Part shown: positions 23,218 to 34,692 of the stretch, in pieces
Position numbering within the stretch: the stretch's first letter is position 1
How the letters are laid out: the number at the start of each line of letters is the position of its first letter
NCBI GenBank assembly: GCA_947561395.2
Contig: OX387184.1
Coordinates: 35,392,766 to 35,456,765, forward strand
DNA: 64,000 nt
Direction: 5' to 3'
From: Buxus sempervirens
Taxonomy: Eukaryota > Streptophyta > Magnoliopsida > Buxales > Buxaceae
The notes under the pieces: model-generated
What the model saw: the letters and a program-made list of their open reading frames with translations, nothing else
Database searches by the model: none
What the model was told of the DNA's origin: nothing
Translations under genes and position numbers: made by a program

Positions 23218-24733
23218 TGATAAGTCATGAAAATATCACATTATAGCACATTAATTTCATGACTTATTCGGTTTTATTTCATATTTAATTCCCAATTTTA
23301 CTTAGAAATTGTCAAAGTCTTTCATCTTTGTATTTTATTTTCATTGTCTAAATTGTGCCTAATTTGTTGATGTAGAGATATTCTTGGTGATTATAGAAGT
23401 CACGGTTCAAACGGCGTAACATTCGGAGTCAAATTGCAGAAGTTATGATCAACGTTCGCTGGCCGTTCGACTGTCGTTCGAACGTTAGTGTTCTACAGAG
23501 AAACCCGAGAGCAGCGTTCGCTGGCCGTTTGATGAACGTTCAAACAAGAGAGGAGGAACCAGTTGTTTGACTTGAGCGTTCGACCCGCGTTCGACTGTCG
23601 TTCGAACGTTCAAGTAGTAAAAACTGTTATAAAATTCTGAACTTTGCGGATTTGTTTCTTTTTTCTGGGGGATCTTCTTCTAACTTTTAGGAGGATTTTA
23701 AGGGGTTTCTAAGATAGGAGATTAGGTCGTTTTTGGACTTCTAAGTCGTGGATATACAAGAAAAGGAAGTTCTCTTTTCCTTAGGAGTTTTAGGAAGGAA
23801 AGTTTCTATTTCTCTTCAAGGATTCTTTGGCAAGCATATGGGATTCCTATAAGGGAGAGAGTTGATGCTGGGAACGTGAGAAGGAAGCTTATGGGATTCC
23901 TATAAGGGAGAGAGTTGATGCTAGGAACGTGAGAAGGAAGCTGGAACATGGGAGAGATCAGAGCTTGGATCGTCATTAGTTTATTTCTTCTCTTTCTTTT
24001 ATTATACTCTGTTTTTTATGGTTGTTCTTAGTTCAATCATGAACTAACTTTTATTACTAAGGCTTTGATGTAATCTATCTAAGCATGATGTTTTAATTCT
24101 GAATATTATTGCTAATGAATTTATGATTCATTCTTTGAGTATTTTATTATTGTGCTTAACCCAATTGAGTACTTGATCACCATTCAATTGTATTTGGTAG
24201 TTGTATTGAGACCAAGAGGAGATATACAATTTTAGTTCCTGTGATAAAATACCATATTCTACATGTTGATAAAGATATTGGCATGGTTTATGTAGCTTTG
24301 TGTTTTGTACATGAAAGTCCACAGATATTAATGTGCCTTTTTGCTTTTAAATTCACATAGAGATATCGTGAGTTATTGTGGGGAGGTAAGTTCGTTGGTG
24401 CTCGAGAGAGACCATTGGATAGAATAGGAATTTTCGCTTTCAAATTGGATTATAAATTTCAGTAGCATGTGTATCCAAGAGTTAATTCAGATTGGTTTAT
24501 GATGAAATCAAATGCCTTAGTATTTTTAATCTCTTATTGAATCTTACTCTTATATTTTCTTAGTTAATAATTTTAATTGCTAGTTAAACACCCATCTCAC
24601 TCTTTGATTATCCAAATAAAATTTAGGATAGTAATTTCAGTATTTAGTAGCTACAATTCCCTGTGGGTTCGACACTCTATTTCATCACTTTATTACTTGT
24701 TACGAATTCGTGCACTTGCGAAAAAGTACATCA
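23218..24733. mobile_element. Solo LTR of unplaced lineage in the leader of element A
   Basis: 1516 bp starting TGATAAGTC and ending TACATCA (ends TGAT/ATCA inverted), flanked by the perfect duplication ATAGC (23213-23217 and 24734-24738). The leader of A continues on both sides. It includes a GTTCGAAC-based palindrome cluster (23450-23612), a 53-bp tandem duplication (23838-23943) and, near the right end, CCCTGTGGGTTCGACAC, a phrase common near one end of plant LTRs, which hints at plus orientation. I cannot assign it to a gypsy or copia lineage. Confidence 0.85.
23445..23615. repeat. Palindrome cluster in the unplaced solo LTR
   Basis: Three related segments built of CGTTCG and CGAACG. The first runs from AACGTTCG to CGAACGTT and encloses further CGTTCGA copies; the third contains GTCGTTCGAACGTTC. 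Same style of family-specific inverted repeats as in the Tat LTRs but with a different stem. Confidence 0.8.
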
Positions 24734-24738
24734 ATAGC

Positions 24739-26342
24739 CAAATGATTCTTTTCTTGATTAGGCTAAGACTGTTTAAGGCACAGGGAATTGGAGCCAGTCC
24801 CGGCGTAGCTTTGCATTTGGAAAATTTTACATTATTTCCTTTGAAAATGATTTGATCAAAAATGTTTGTGCCAACGATCTTAAAGTGTGTGCACTCAATG
24901 CATGGAGATGCTTGCATAAAATTAAAGTCCAGGCTTAAATGATATTACCATTCAGAAATCCTATATCCAAAAAATGAATATGAAAAGCTCATCAAAAGGT
25001 ATATGCACAATCCTAAAATAGGCTGGTGCCTCGTGGGGCACGACTTCTAGATACACTTGTGTATGGGAGCACCTCTGAGTCCCGGTCAACTTTTCTTTCA
25101 TCTGTTCTTTCGTCTGCCTTTTACTTTAGGTGTCAGACCAAGAGAATTTACAACTTGCCAGTGAGGGCGGAAATTACATGATATCTACAGAAATCTTCAA
25201 ATGATTCATCCTTAAGGCTGCTGGGAGCCAAAAGGAAGGGTACAACTTTGCTTCAAGGCAGGTCGGCCAAATTCCTAAATCTAAGGTTTGGTGCCCCTGC
25301 TCTGATCTGGCCTGCTCTCATCTAATTGTCTAATCTAGCCGGCTTTCATCTGCTCAAAAGGCCGACCCTGAGTCAGGGTGATTCCAGCGGACTCAATGGG
25401 TCGAGGCCCACAGCTCGCAGGACTCCATGCATGGATCTGGGGTGGTTCCCCTGATTAAGGTTAGGTTGGTTTCCTAAATTAGGGCTAAGGTAGCCCCGAA
25501 TCTAGGGTATACTCAATTTGGTGCAAAAAGCGGGGGTTGCTGCCCCTGATGGATTCTTGATTTTATTCCAATTTTACTCCTCTTGTATTCATCGTTGACA
25601 TCACCCTCACAATCACAAAGCGTGGTTAATTTAGAAGTGTCAGGTGGGGAAGGATACCCAGCCTGAGACATAAGCCTACAAGGGTCTAGACCAGTACTGG
25701 ATCCTCGCGTGCCACGGCAAGAAACCTGTGGTGCTAATGGATTCTAGAAAACTGGGGGATGGGTTTACCCTGCTTTCCCCGGTAAGCCGCGGGAGCGTAG
25801 GTGCTAATACCATCCCAAAAGTCAGTTCATAGGAATAAGAAGGGTAGGCTGCTAGAGAGATCTAGGTTTTGGAAAAGAAGATGCAATATCCATATTCACT
25901 CATTCATTCAGGGTTTGATCATTCACGCAACCTCCCTCGCGCGTGTCACCCCACGCAGTTCATGACAAGAAACAGGAAAAGAAATCCATCCACGGTGTGG
26001 TGGTATGCCCGTGTGTGCAACTGGGCTGAGTGCTGTGTCTAATCGGGTAAGATTTGATTGGATTTTGTTGATAAAGGAATTTTTACAATCTTGTATAGTA
26101 AGGTTCAGAGTTGGCACGCAATACGATGTTCCGGGAGAGTCCTTAGGTAAGTGGAGGGTCACAGGGGATCGCTTAAATTCCATTTTCCTTAGGCGATTAT
26201 CATGTCCTTCTGACAGGACTCCCCAGAAAGTGTATTTGCGCATATTCCGCGTCTTGCTAAAACAAGATAGTAAAACCCTAAAATCGACTCAAATCCTTCT
26301 TAGGTTGACTCATTCTAACCAGGGGTTCTATTGGGCTGAGAA
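24739..26342 (-). other. Leader of element A next to the primer site
   Basis: About 1.6 kb without recognised coding domain, collinear with the C leader (30790-30946 and 35298-36738): shared GTGTGTGCACTCAATGCAT, GGGGCACGACTTCTAG-like and GATGTTCCGGGAGAGTCC phrases. 5' untranslated region on the minus strand. Confidence 0.8.
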
Positions 26343-26361
26343 GTCCCTAGTGGAGTCGCCA
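26343..26361 (-). other. Primer binding site of element A
   Basis: TGGCGACTCCACTAGGGAC on the minus strand, three bases inside the LTR end. This matches the tRNA-Arg-type primer site known for Ogre/Tat elements. Confidence 0.85.
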
Positions 26362-27374
26362 GGCTGTGCGCCGGGTAAAATCGCGTATGGGAAAATTCGA
26401 AGTCGCCACCGCCTGATGGGGTCTAGGCGGACACCTGGGTGCCTAATCTTGTCTATTGGGCTTGGTCTGCGGCTTGAGATTCTAAGTAGAGTCTCGGTTG
26501 TGGTTCGAGGAAGTCCATAGACACCCCGGATCACCCCGTCGGATGACGGGTCCCATATGCTTTCCTAGTTATGAGTCAACTTTGGTTATCTTACCCGATT
26601 CTTATTTCAACGTGCACATATTTTATTGAGTTTTGCGGGACCGCCAAAGTGGTATGGGTCCCTTTACTTGATTTTATCTTTTTTGCTTAAGGTGATGTGA
26701 GCCTGATTGGGCGGGCCCCATTGGAAATCCCCTGGATTCCTTGGCGGGCTAAGTCCAACCTACATGCCTCTGGTGGGCCTCAGTCTAAGCCTGAGAGGCC
26801 CTTTGGGCTTTGGTTCAATGAATTGATGTTACTTAAGGTTCAAGTTAAAGATTAAGTGATTTACATGCAAAGGTGGGCCTGTATTTGCTTGTGGGCCCCA
26901 TAGGTGGGCCCCACAATGGATGCCAAGTGATTTATTTGAGTTTATCTTCTTTAAGTTTCCAAAGTGAGCTAGACCTTGGGCTTGGGGCCCATTAGTCTAG
27001 GCTTGGACCGGGTGGTCCCTGGTTCAGTGGGTCAGGGTGTTAGACCCTACCCCATTGGGTTGGTGGGCTTAGTGGGCCCGCGGTCTCGGCCAAACCATCT
27101 ACCCTGAGCCGACATGCTTCATTTTCATTGGGCTTTGGTGGGCCTCATAGGGTTTGGCCCATCTAGTTTATTTTATTTGTCTTGTTTATTTACAAAGGTG
27201 ATCTTGGGCTGGGTGGGCCCCGTTGGAGGCCCACTAAGGAATCAAATTGGGCTTGGGAGCCCCTGCACCACTTTGGGTTTCCGGTTAACCCGGAAACCCT
27301 ACAAGTTCAATCGGTTTGGCTCAAGCAATATAACAAATTAGCAGATCATCAAAAATCAGGTTTTCATTGAATTT

Positions 27375-27490
27375 TCAAAGTAACCGAAATTTATTTTCAG
27401 CCAAACATGCAACACAGTATAACCGAAATGCATTTTCGGTTATACTGTGTTTCTAGCTTAACCGAAATTCAATTTCGGTTAAGCCAGAGA
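27375..27490 (-). repeat. Palindrome block, distal, in the A 5' LTR
   Basis: TATAACCGAAATGCATTTTC followed by GGTTATA is a perfect-type inverted repeat; next to it are AACCGAAATTCAATTTCGG and flanking copies. Same location and stem as 12160-12285. Confidence 0.88.
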
Positions 27491-28474
27491 CCACTCAAGA
27501 CCAACCTGAGTATTCGGTCAACCTACAGAAACCCAAATTTTCACTTTTTCGACAAAAAATCACTCCCTAACACTTGTGAGCATGCATAGGGTCCCTGTGG
27601 GCCCCTATGTGGGCCCACAGTGGTTCGAATGGAGCTATTAGGCTCCTCCTCTTTGGGGTTTCAAAACCAAACACTAAAGGGGATGGGGATCATGGTAGGG
27701 GGGACTTCATACACATGTGCTTACCTAACATGCATGAGCATGGGGAGGCATACAATTCCAAATATGCACAAGAGCAAGACCTAATCCTAGACAAGCATGT
27801 ACGTGGCATCCATCACATCCGAAACAAGCATGCAACGAAGCAAACGAAACTACTTAAAAGAAGGGGCAATGGGGATTAAGTGGGATACATTGGATCAAAG
27901 ATTAGGAGGGGGAACATGCTCCCCCGTACGGATGAAAATAGTATGTGAAAAAAGTCACTTAAAGGGACTTTTCAAAGACCCTAAATAGCCTTCTCACTCC
28001 TTTCCGGTCACCCATGGATTCTCTCCTTACCATGAGAGCTACTTGTACTTGGGAATGAAGAAAAAAAGCCTAAACAACTAGCAAAGAAAGAAGAAGCAAC
28101 ATGCATATAGTGCCAAAAAAGTAACTAACATGCTCCAAATCTTCTAAAATTCATATATGTGGAATAAAATCCCATGGGAAGACATACCTTGGGGTTTGTG
28201 AACCCTGGAGTGATGTGTTGAAACCCCTTGAAGCACCAAGTGTTGCTGGAGAGTCTCCTTCTAGCACCAATGAGCTCCTGCGAGTCTCCTCCAAGTGTTA
28301 GGAAAGAAGGAGAAGAGGATGGGAGTGGGCCTAGAGGGGTTAAGTTAGGTTTTGAGGAGTTGAGAAGGAAGGGGAAAGGGTTTCGGATGGACGGAGGAGA
28401 GAGGGCAGAGCCAAAAGCCTTCAAGAAGAGCCAACCCCGAAAATGAGCTGCTGAGCAGCTTTTATAGACAAAAT

Positions 28475-28690
28475 TGAATAACCGGAATTTAATTCCGGTT
28501 ATGAAGTAAATATAATATAACCAAAATTTAATTTCGATTATACTATAAACCATGTGTAACCGAAATTAAATTTCGGTTACTTTTGCACTTGATTAGCAAT
28601 TAATTTCTGTCAGGTACGGAATCAGAGAATCTGTCGGGCGATTTTTTATTTCACTTTATGAACCGGAATTGAATTTCAGTTATTTTGCCA
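28475..28690 (-). repeat. Palindrome block at the promoter of the A 5' LTR
   Basis: AACCGGAATTTAATTCCGG, then AACCGAAATTAAATTTCGG and weaker copies, adjoining the TATA-like site. Same location and stem as 13240-13465. Confidence 0.88.
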
Positions 28691-29196
28691 ATATTTTGGA
28701 TTAAACCTTGGGATATTTCGCAGATTTTAGATATTTATGGATTGCCCCTTGAGATATTTTCCTGCGTTTCTCGCCACGTGTGCAGTTTCCTTGCCACGTG
28801 TGCAGTTTCCAGCATTGCTGCCCGAAAACTTCAACAGCTCATATCTTCCTCATCTGGACTCTGATTTGGGCAAACTCAGTTGCGTTAGAACCGTATCGGA
28901 GTCCTCTATCCATTGACATAGGGCTAATCTCCTGATTCAGGGTTTAGCAGAAAGAAAACTTTTGGCTCCCCCCCTCAAGTTTAGCCGGCCTGCTGATCCT
29001 TCATCCGGGCTCCAATTCCAGCAAACTTAGTTGCGTTGGAATCGTGTTGGGATTATCTATCCTTTGAGATAAATCAAGGTGGTCAATTACCACTTGATCA
29101 AAAATTCAACTTTTTGTCCCCTCAGGGTTTGACTTTTCAGCTAGGGTTTGCATTTCCGGCACTTTCGGGGTGCAAAAATGAGGTGCTTACAGTGGC

Positions 29197-29483
29197 TGCT
29201 CAAGCGGGACCGGCAATGGCTGAGGAGCCGGTTGTTGTGGTAGTGGAGCCGGTGGTTGCAATGGGGGTGCCGGCTGCTGTGGCGGAGGTACCAGCAACTG
29301 TTGCTGCGGATGTACAAACTGCTACAGCGCTTGCAGCCTCTCCATCTGTTGCATCATGGTGGTCATCATGGTTGACATGTTGGCCATCTTCTGGTTCAGA
29401 CTAGTGATCACTGGGTGGTCTTCTAGTTTCTCTGGTTCCTGGGGCGGAGGTGGAGGTAGTTCTTGCTACTCAATGGCATCCAT
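29197..29483 (-). pseudogene. gag of element C, N-terminal part
   Basis: Glu/Pro/Gln-rich N-terminus of Gag beginning at the ATG complementary to 29481-29483, which matches the start of the A gag. It was cut off from the rest of gag by the insertion of A. 29192-29196 is the right target duplication of A. Confidence 0.75.
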
Positions 29484-30946
29484 CTGCAATTTCCCTCCGG
29501 AACGCAAGAGGTAGGGGCTGCGGTTCGCAATCTTGGAACCTTGAGAACATAAAAAAGGACACAAGTTAGTGCAAGGAATTCATATTTATATTGAGATGCA
29601 ATGCATGTCAATGCAGATTATTTGTGATCTTTTTTATTTCCATATTTTATTGGGATGCGGAAACTCAAAGAGTTGATTTCCAAAGGATTGGTTTTGAGAA
29701 GCTCAGAAAGTTTATTAAGGGTCTTGGGTTTGTGAAAACGCGAAGCGTTGATTTCCACATTGGGCACTAGAAACACGAAGCGTTGATTTCCAGAGGGTTA
29801 GGAGTTTTGGGAAACTGCAAGAGTTGATTTCCATTTGATCTCTTTTTAGCCACCCTTTGGGGGCAAGGAGAGAGTCCCTGGTTTTGATCTCCAGAAACTG
29901 CAAGAGTCGATTTCTGAAGGTTTCGGAAACTACAAGAGTTGATTTCCATTTGATCTCTTTTTGGTCGGCATTTGGGGGGCAAGGGGAGAGTCCCTGTTTT
30001 TTATCCTCAGAAACTACTAGAGTTGATTTCCATTTGATCTCTTTTTAGCCGCCATTCGGAAGCAAGGGAAAAGTCCCTGGATTTGATTTCAGAAACTACG
30101 AGAGTTGATTTCTGAAGGTTTTGGAAACTACGAGAGTTGATTTTCGGTTGATCTCTTTTTAGCCACCATTCGGAAGCAAGGGGAGAGTCCCTGGATTTGA
30201 TTTCAGAAACTGTGAGAGTTGATTTCCGATTGATCTCTTTTAGCCACCATTCGGAAGCAAGGAGAAAGTCCCTCGATTTGATTTCAGAAACTGCAAGAGT
30301 TGATTTCTGAAGGTTTTGGAAACTACAAGAGTTGATTTCCGATTGATCTCTTTTTATCCACCATTCGGAAGCAAGGGGAGAGTCCCTGGATATTATTTCA
30401 GAAACTACGAGAGTTGATTCTGAAGGTTTTGGAAACTACAAAAGTTGATTTCCGGTTGATCTCTTTATAGCCGCCATTCGGAAGCAAGGGGAGAGTCCCC
30501 GGATTTTATTTCAGAAACTGCGAGAGTTGATTTCTAAAGGTTTGGGAAACTACAAGAGTTGATTTCTGGTTGATCTCTTTTTAGCTGCCATTCGGAAGCA
30601 AGGGGAGAGTCCCTGGATTTGATTTCAGAAACTGCAAAAGTTGATTTCTGAAGGTTTCGGAAACTACAAGAGTTGATTTCCAGAGGATGGATTCGGAGAC
30701 TCGAAGAGTTGCTCTCCAGATTAGGTTTAGGAAACTCGAAGAGTTGATTTCCTATTTGGGTTCGGAGACTTGAAGAGTTGATCTCCGTGGGATTTCACAA
30801 TTGTTTGTTCTTGATTAGGCTGTAGCTTGTTGAGACACAGAGTTGGAGCCATTCATGGTCCTGAGGCAGCTTTGATTTTAGAAATTTTTTGCATTATTTC
30901 TTTTGAAAATGATTTGATAAAAAATGTTTGTGCAAATGATCTTGAA
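29484..30946 (-). repeat. Leader of element C with a tandem array of about 115 bp units
   Basis: From about 29640 to 30790 units repeat with the phrases GAAACTACAAGAGTTGATTTC, TTGATCTCTTTTTAGCC and GAAGCAAGGGGAGAGTCC. About eight copies of the last phrase (first near 29860, last near 30595) are spaced roughly 80-117 bp apart, so units vary in length. No coding domain; 5' untranslated region. 30790-30946 aligns with 24740-24885 of A. Confidence 0.88.
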
Positions 30947-32234
30947 GTGTGTGTGCGCGCGTGGGAAATGCGGTACGGGAAAATTCGGAGTCGACACCGC
31001 CTGATGGGGTGCAGGCGGACACCTGGGTGCCTAATCTTGTCTATTAGGGCTTTTGGTCTGCGGCTTTGAGATTCTAAGTAGGGTCTCGGTTGCGGTCCGG
31101 GGAAGTCCGTAGACACCCCGGTCCACCCCGTCGGGTGACGGGTCCCTTAGGTTTGTCCTGGTTTGAGTCAGCTTACTTTGGTCTCACCCGATTCCTAATC
31201 CGATATGCAGTTTGGTTAAGTCTGGCGGGACCACCTGAGTGGTGTGGGTCCCTTTAATTGCTTTTATCTTAATTAATTAGGTAATCTGAGTCTGGTTGGG
31301 TGGACCCCGTTGGAAGGCCCACGTTGTCCTTGGTGGGCTTAGGCAAGCCCATGTACCCTTGTGGGCCTCAGTCTATCCTAGGAGGCCCTTTGGGTTTTGG
31401 TTAAGTGCATTGATTTTGCTTTAGGTTCAGATTTGAAGTTTAAGTGTTTTCCATGAAAAAGTGGGCCGGATTGGTTTGTGGGCCCCTAAGGTGGGCCCAC
31501 ATGGTGGCCAATTTTTTTTATTGGATTTATCTTTTTAATTTGCTAGAAAATGGGTCGGGCATTGGGCTTGGGGCCCGTAGTCCTGATTAGGGCTTGTAAG
31601 CCCAAGTTACCAGAAGTTAGGGTTTGCACCCTTCCTTGGTTCGGTTGGTGGGCTTTGGCGGGTCCGGTAGGCCCTTGCCCTTGGTCTCGGCCAAACCATA
31701 CATTTCATGCATCAATTTCACAAGTCTGGTTCGGGTGGACCGCTTTAGGTTTGGCCCGCCCGATTTAATCAGTTAATTTCACTTATCTTGATTAAGTTGC
31801 ATGCATACATTTCATTGTGTTTATTGGGCCGGGTGGGCCCCGTTGGAAAGCACATTGGAAATCAAGTTAGACCGGGTGGTCTGAGTCCCATGTTGGGTTT
31901 CCGGGTGACCCGGAAACCCTGTTGGTTTATTCGGTTTGGTTCGGAAATGGCACTCACATCTAGCAATAATCACAAAAAATATACAAGGTTGACACTTGTC
32001 AAGGAGAGACTGGCTCATTATGCTGGGTCCAAGGGGAGGTACCCGGGGCCCCTGGTTGGACGCACAGCGAACAAAGGGGGTGGGGGTGCGGGGGGCGAAG
32101 CCCCCGCGGTACGGTAAAGGGTATTTTCGAAAATTTTCAAAAATATAGCAATTCGGCATGTTTTAGGGGTACGCGCCGACCTTAGGCACTAGGCGCAAGG
32201 TCAGCGAGGTGGGCGGACCGAAAAACCAAAGAAA

Positions 32235-32515
32235 ATGATCCGCGGGTGAAGTGGGCGCGAGCTGAGCGCCAAGTGGGCGCGAGCTCGGCGCACCCAAAAA
32301 GAAGTGGGCGCGAGCTCAGCGCCAAGTGGGCACGAGCTCAGCGCACCAAAAAAGAAATGGGCGCGAGCTCAGCGCACCCAAAAAGAAGTGGGCGCGAGCT
32401 CAGCGCCAGCTCGGCGCAAGGTAGGCGGACCCAAAAATAAATGAGCGCGAGCTCAGCGCGAAGTGGGCGGACCCAAAATAGGTGAGCGCGAGCTCAGCGC
32501 ATACCCTGATTCTCT
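32235..32515 (-). repeat. Array of GCGCGAGCTCAGCGC palindromes in LTR E
   Basis: About nine copies of the near-palindrome GCGCGAGCTCAGCGC (or ...CGGCGC) joined by short spacers such as ACCCAAAAAGAAGTGG. The core GAGCTC is self-complementary and the outer GCGC arms pair. GC-rich island in an otherwise AT-balanced LTR. Confidence 0.88.
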
Positions 32516-33279
32516 GTTTTTTCTTTCCAAACTCCATTTTCGACTGGTTTTTAAGCTCTGTAACTGGTTTTTAAGCTCTGTAATCACTCTCTGGGGATCC
32601 TTACAACCCCAGAAGGCCTCTAAGCACACTTGGAAATTAATCTAAGCTTCTCTAACATTACAACCGAGATCCCCTCGCACACAACCCTAATCCGAAAACC
32701 AACCACTCAGGACATGAATAATGAAGAAAGGAACAGGGGGGTTTGTCGGGATACAAGAGATGCAAACATCAAGGAGAACATGCTCCCCCTTCGAATCACA
32801 TAAGCACTGTTACTAAACGAAATAACAGAAAAGAGAATATAGCAATGAACTTATTTATTTTGGACTAGAGGCCATCGGGAACATCACCTGGGTGTTTCAA
32901 CACCTCTCCGAAGTAGGTGAAGCCCCCTCGGAGCGCGCGAGCAGCCGCCGGAGCAACACCTCTCCCCACCAACGGCACGATCTCCTCCGGGTTTGACGAG
33001 GAAGAAGAGGAAGAGAGGGAACGGGGTCGGAGGGGCTTCTGTCAGAGGGTTTGTTTGTGGAGGCCAGGAGAGGTATGCCGCAAGGGTTTCGAGCAAGGGG
33101 GAATGGGGAAGAAGGCTCGAGCAAAGGGAGCCAACACCCAGAAATCCCGAACCCTAAAAATCCCCTCCAACCTTAAAATGCAAAACCCCAAAAAATGCTG
33201 AACCAAAACTCTCCAACCAAAATTTCCGAACCCTCGGTAATGAAGCCTCGCGCGGTTTAAATAGGCGAGGAAAAGGGGA

Positions 33280-33360
33280 TCCGCTCACTTAAAAAAAGGG
33301 GATCCGCTCAACTTGCGCTGAGCGGATACTCACTTGCCACATCCGCGCGAGCGGCAAAAT
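33280..33360 (-). repeat. Palindrome block at the promoter of LTR E
   Basis: ATCCGCTCA and TGAGCGGAT form a perfect 9-bp stem with an 8-base loop, preceded by a direct copy of GGGGATCCGCTCA and followed by ATCCGCGCGAGCGG. Close to the minus-strand TATA-like site. Confidence 0.85.
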
Positions 33361-33849
33361 GATGAGAAATCATTTAATGCCGCCGCTCGCCGGTCGAAAA
33401 TCCGACTTTTTTAGATTTAGTCCTTGACAATTTTTGGTTTAATCCGATATTCCGGGATTTTTACAGATTTAGTCCCTGGGATATTTTGAACATTTGGATA
33501 TTTACGGATTTGATCCCCGAGATATTTTCCTGCGCAACTCGCCATGTGTGCGGCTTTTGCCACGTGCGCAGTTCGTTGGTTTTGCTGCTCGGAAACTTCG
33601 TCAGCTCATATTTTCCCCATCCGGACTCCGATCTGGGCAAACTCAGTTGCGTTAGAATCGTATCGGAGCCCCCCATCCCATGACCTAGGGGTAGGCCTCT
33701 GGATCGGATTTTAGCATGTAAGTGTGAAAACTCACACTCCGTTTATGGCAAATGTTTGACAAATTATGTCTTCTAATAATCTTCAAGATGTGCAGAATAA
33801 ATAATAAAAATTCAGTGAATTTAGTAAAGAAGAAGAAGACGATGCTGCC

Positions 33850-34120
33850 ACATAGCTACCACGCCGCTGGTAGCTCAAGGAAATGAAAGATTGTCTAAAT
33901 AAAGCATCTCCTGTAAAGGCACTTGCGAGAAACAACGCCGCTGCCACTCCGCTGGCAGCGCATAAGTGAAACAGTGCTTTGAAAGTAAGGCACGTGCACT
34001 AGCGTCGTAAGGCGACGCCGACACGCCGCTGGTAGCGCAGAGCGAGATTGAAGATTCTAATGATCAGCTGTGCACATGCCACGTTCCCTCCCGCTAGCAG
34101 CGCGCTGGCAGCGCGCCCTT
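33850..34120 (+). repeat. Inverted-repeat cluster in the copia-type LTR
   Basis: AGCTACC (33854) pairs with GGTAGCT (33869), and CGCTGCC (33939) with GGCAGCG (33954). Related GCCGCTGGTAGCG and CGCTAGCAGCG copies follow up to about 34115. About four copies. Confidence 0.8.
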
Positions 34121-34504
34121 AACTGAGTTAACTTGTTCTGAGCGGGACTTGAGTTCGCTTCCAGCCGTCTACCCCGATCGCACCACGACGCCACCAGCAC
34201 TCAACGCGATCTGAGTTTTCTTCTTTAAATAGACGTACTGTAATTTTTAGAAATGACTTTTTTCTTTGGATCAATTTGATTTTGGATCTTGAGGTGTTCG
34301 AGATTCAATCAATTCTTCTTAAGAGAGTCGGTGATCGAGTGAGGGGGAGATCTGAGATAGATCACCTGGAATTGAAGTTTGAGGATTCTTCTTCAATTCG
34401 GAACTTCACCTGATCGTGTGATCGCCTGGATTGGTGATCGACTTTGTTGGATGCATAGGTGGATTCCTACTGCATTGGATCGTCTCAGTGGACTCTGAGG
34501 TGAT

Positions 34505-34692
34505 TGTTGCGATCTGGATTGATCGTGTTCTACAGCTTGTGGATTCAAGCTGTGTTGCAGTTCGTGGATTCGAACTGTGGATCACTGTTGAGTGATTGTT
34601 TGCGATCTGGATTGATCGTGCTTTGCAGCTTGTGGATTCAAGCTGTGTTGCAGTTCGTGGATTCGAGCTGTGGATTGCTGTTGAGTGAGTTC
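34505..34692 (+). repeat. 93-bp tandem duplication with stem-loops
   Basis: Two copies offset by 93 bp (GCGATCTGGATTGATCGTG at 34509 and 34602). Each contains CAGCTTG-TGGATT-CAAGCTG and CAGTTCG-TGGATT-CGARCTG, that is two 7-bp stems with the same 6-base loop. Confidence 0.88.

Larger units (their letters stand above)
11161..29191 (-). mobile_element. Element A: full-length, gag-only Tat/Ogre-type retrotransposon
   Basis: Both LTRs are present (11161-14025 and 26365-29191), flanked by the 5-bp duplication GTGGC (11156-11160 and 29192-29196). On the minus strand it has a primer site (26343-26361), a leader with a tandem array, gag (20579-22089), a gag-distal linker (19817-20578), a long non-coding 3' region and a polypurine tract. 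No pro, RT or integrase was recognised. Two solo LTRs were later inserted (15190-18074 and 23218-24733). It sits in the gag of element C. A few breaks are visible in gag; otherwise structurally whole for a gag-only element. Confidence 0.88.
26365..29191 (-). repeat. 5' LTR of element A
   Basis: 2827 bp. On the minus strand it starts TGTAAGCACCTCATTTTTGC and ends at TGTGCGCC's complement beside the primer site. Palindrome blocks lie at 27375-27490 and 28475-28690. The TATA-like CTATAAAAG is complementary to about 28461-28471. Confidence 0.92.
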
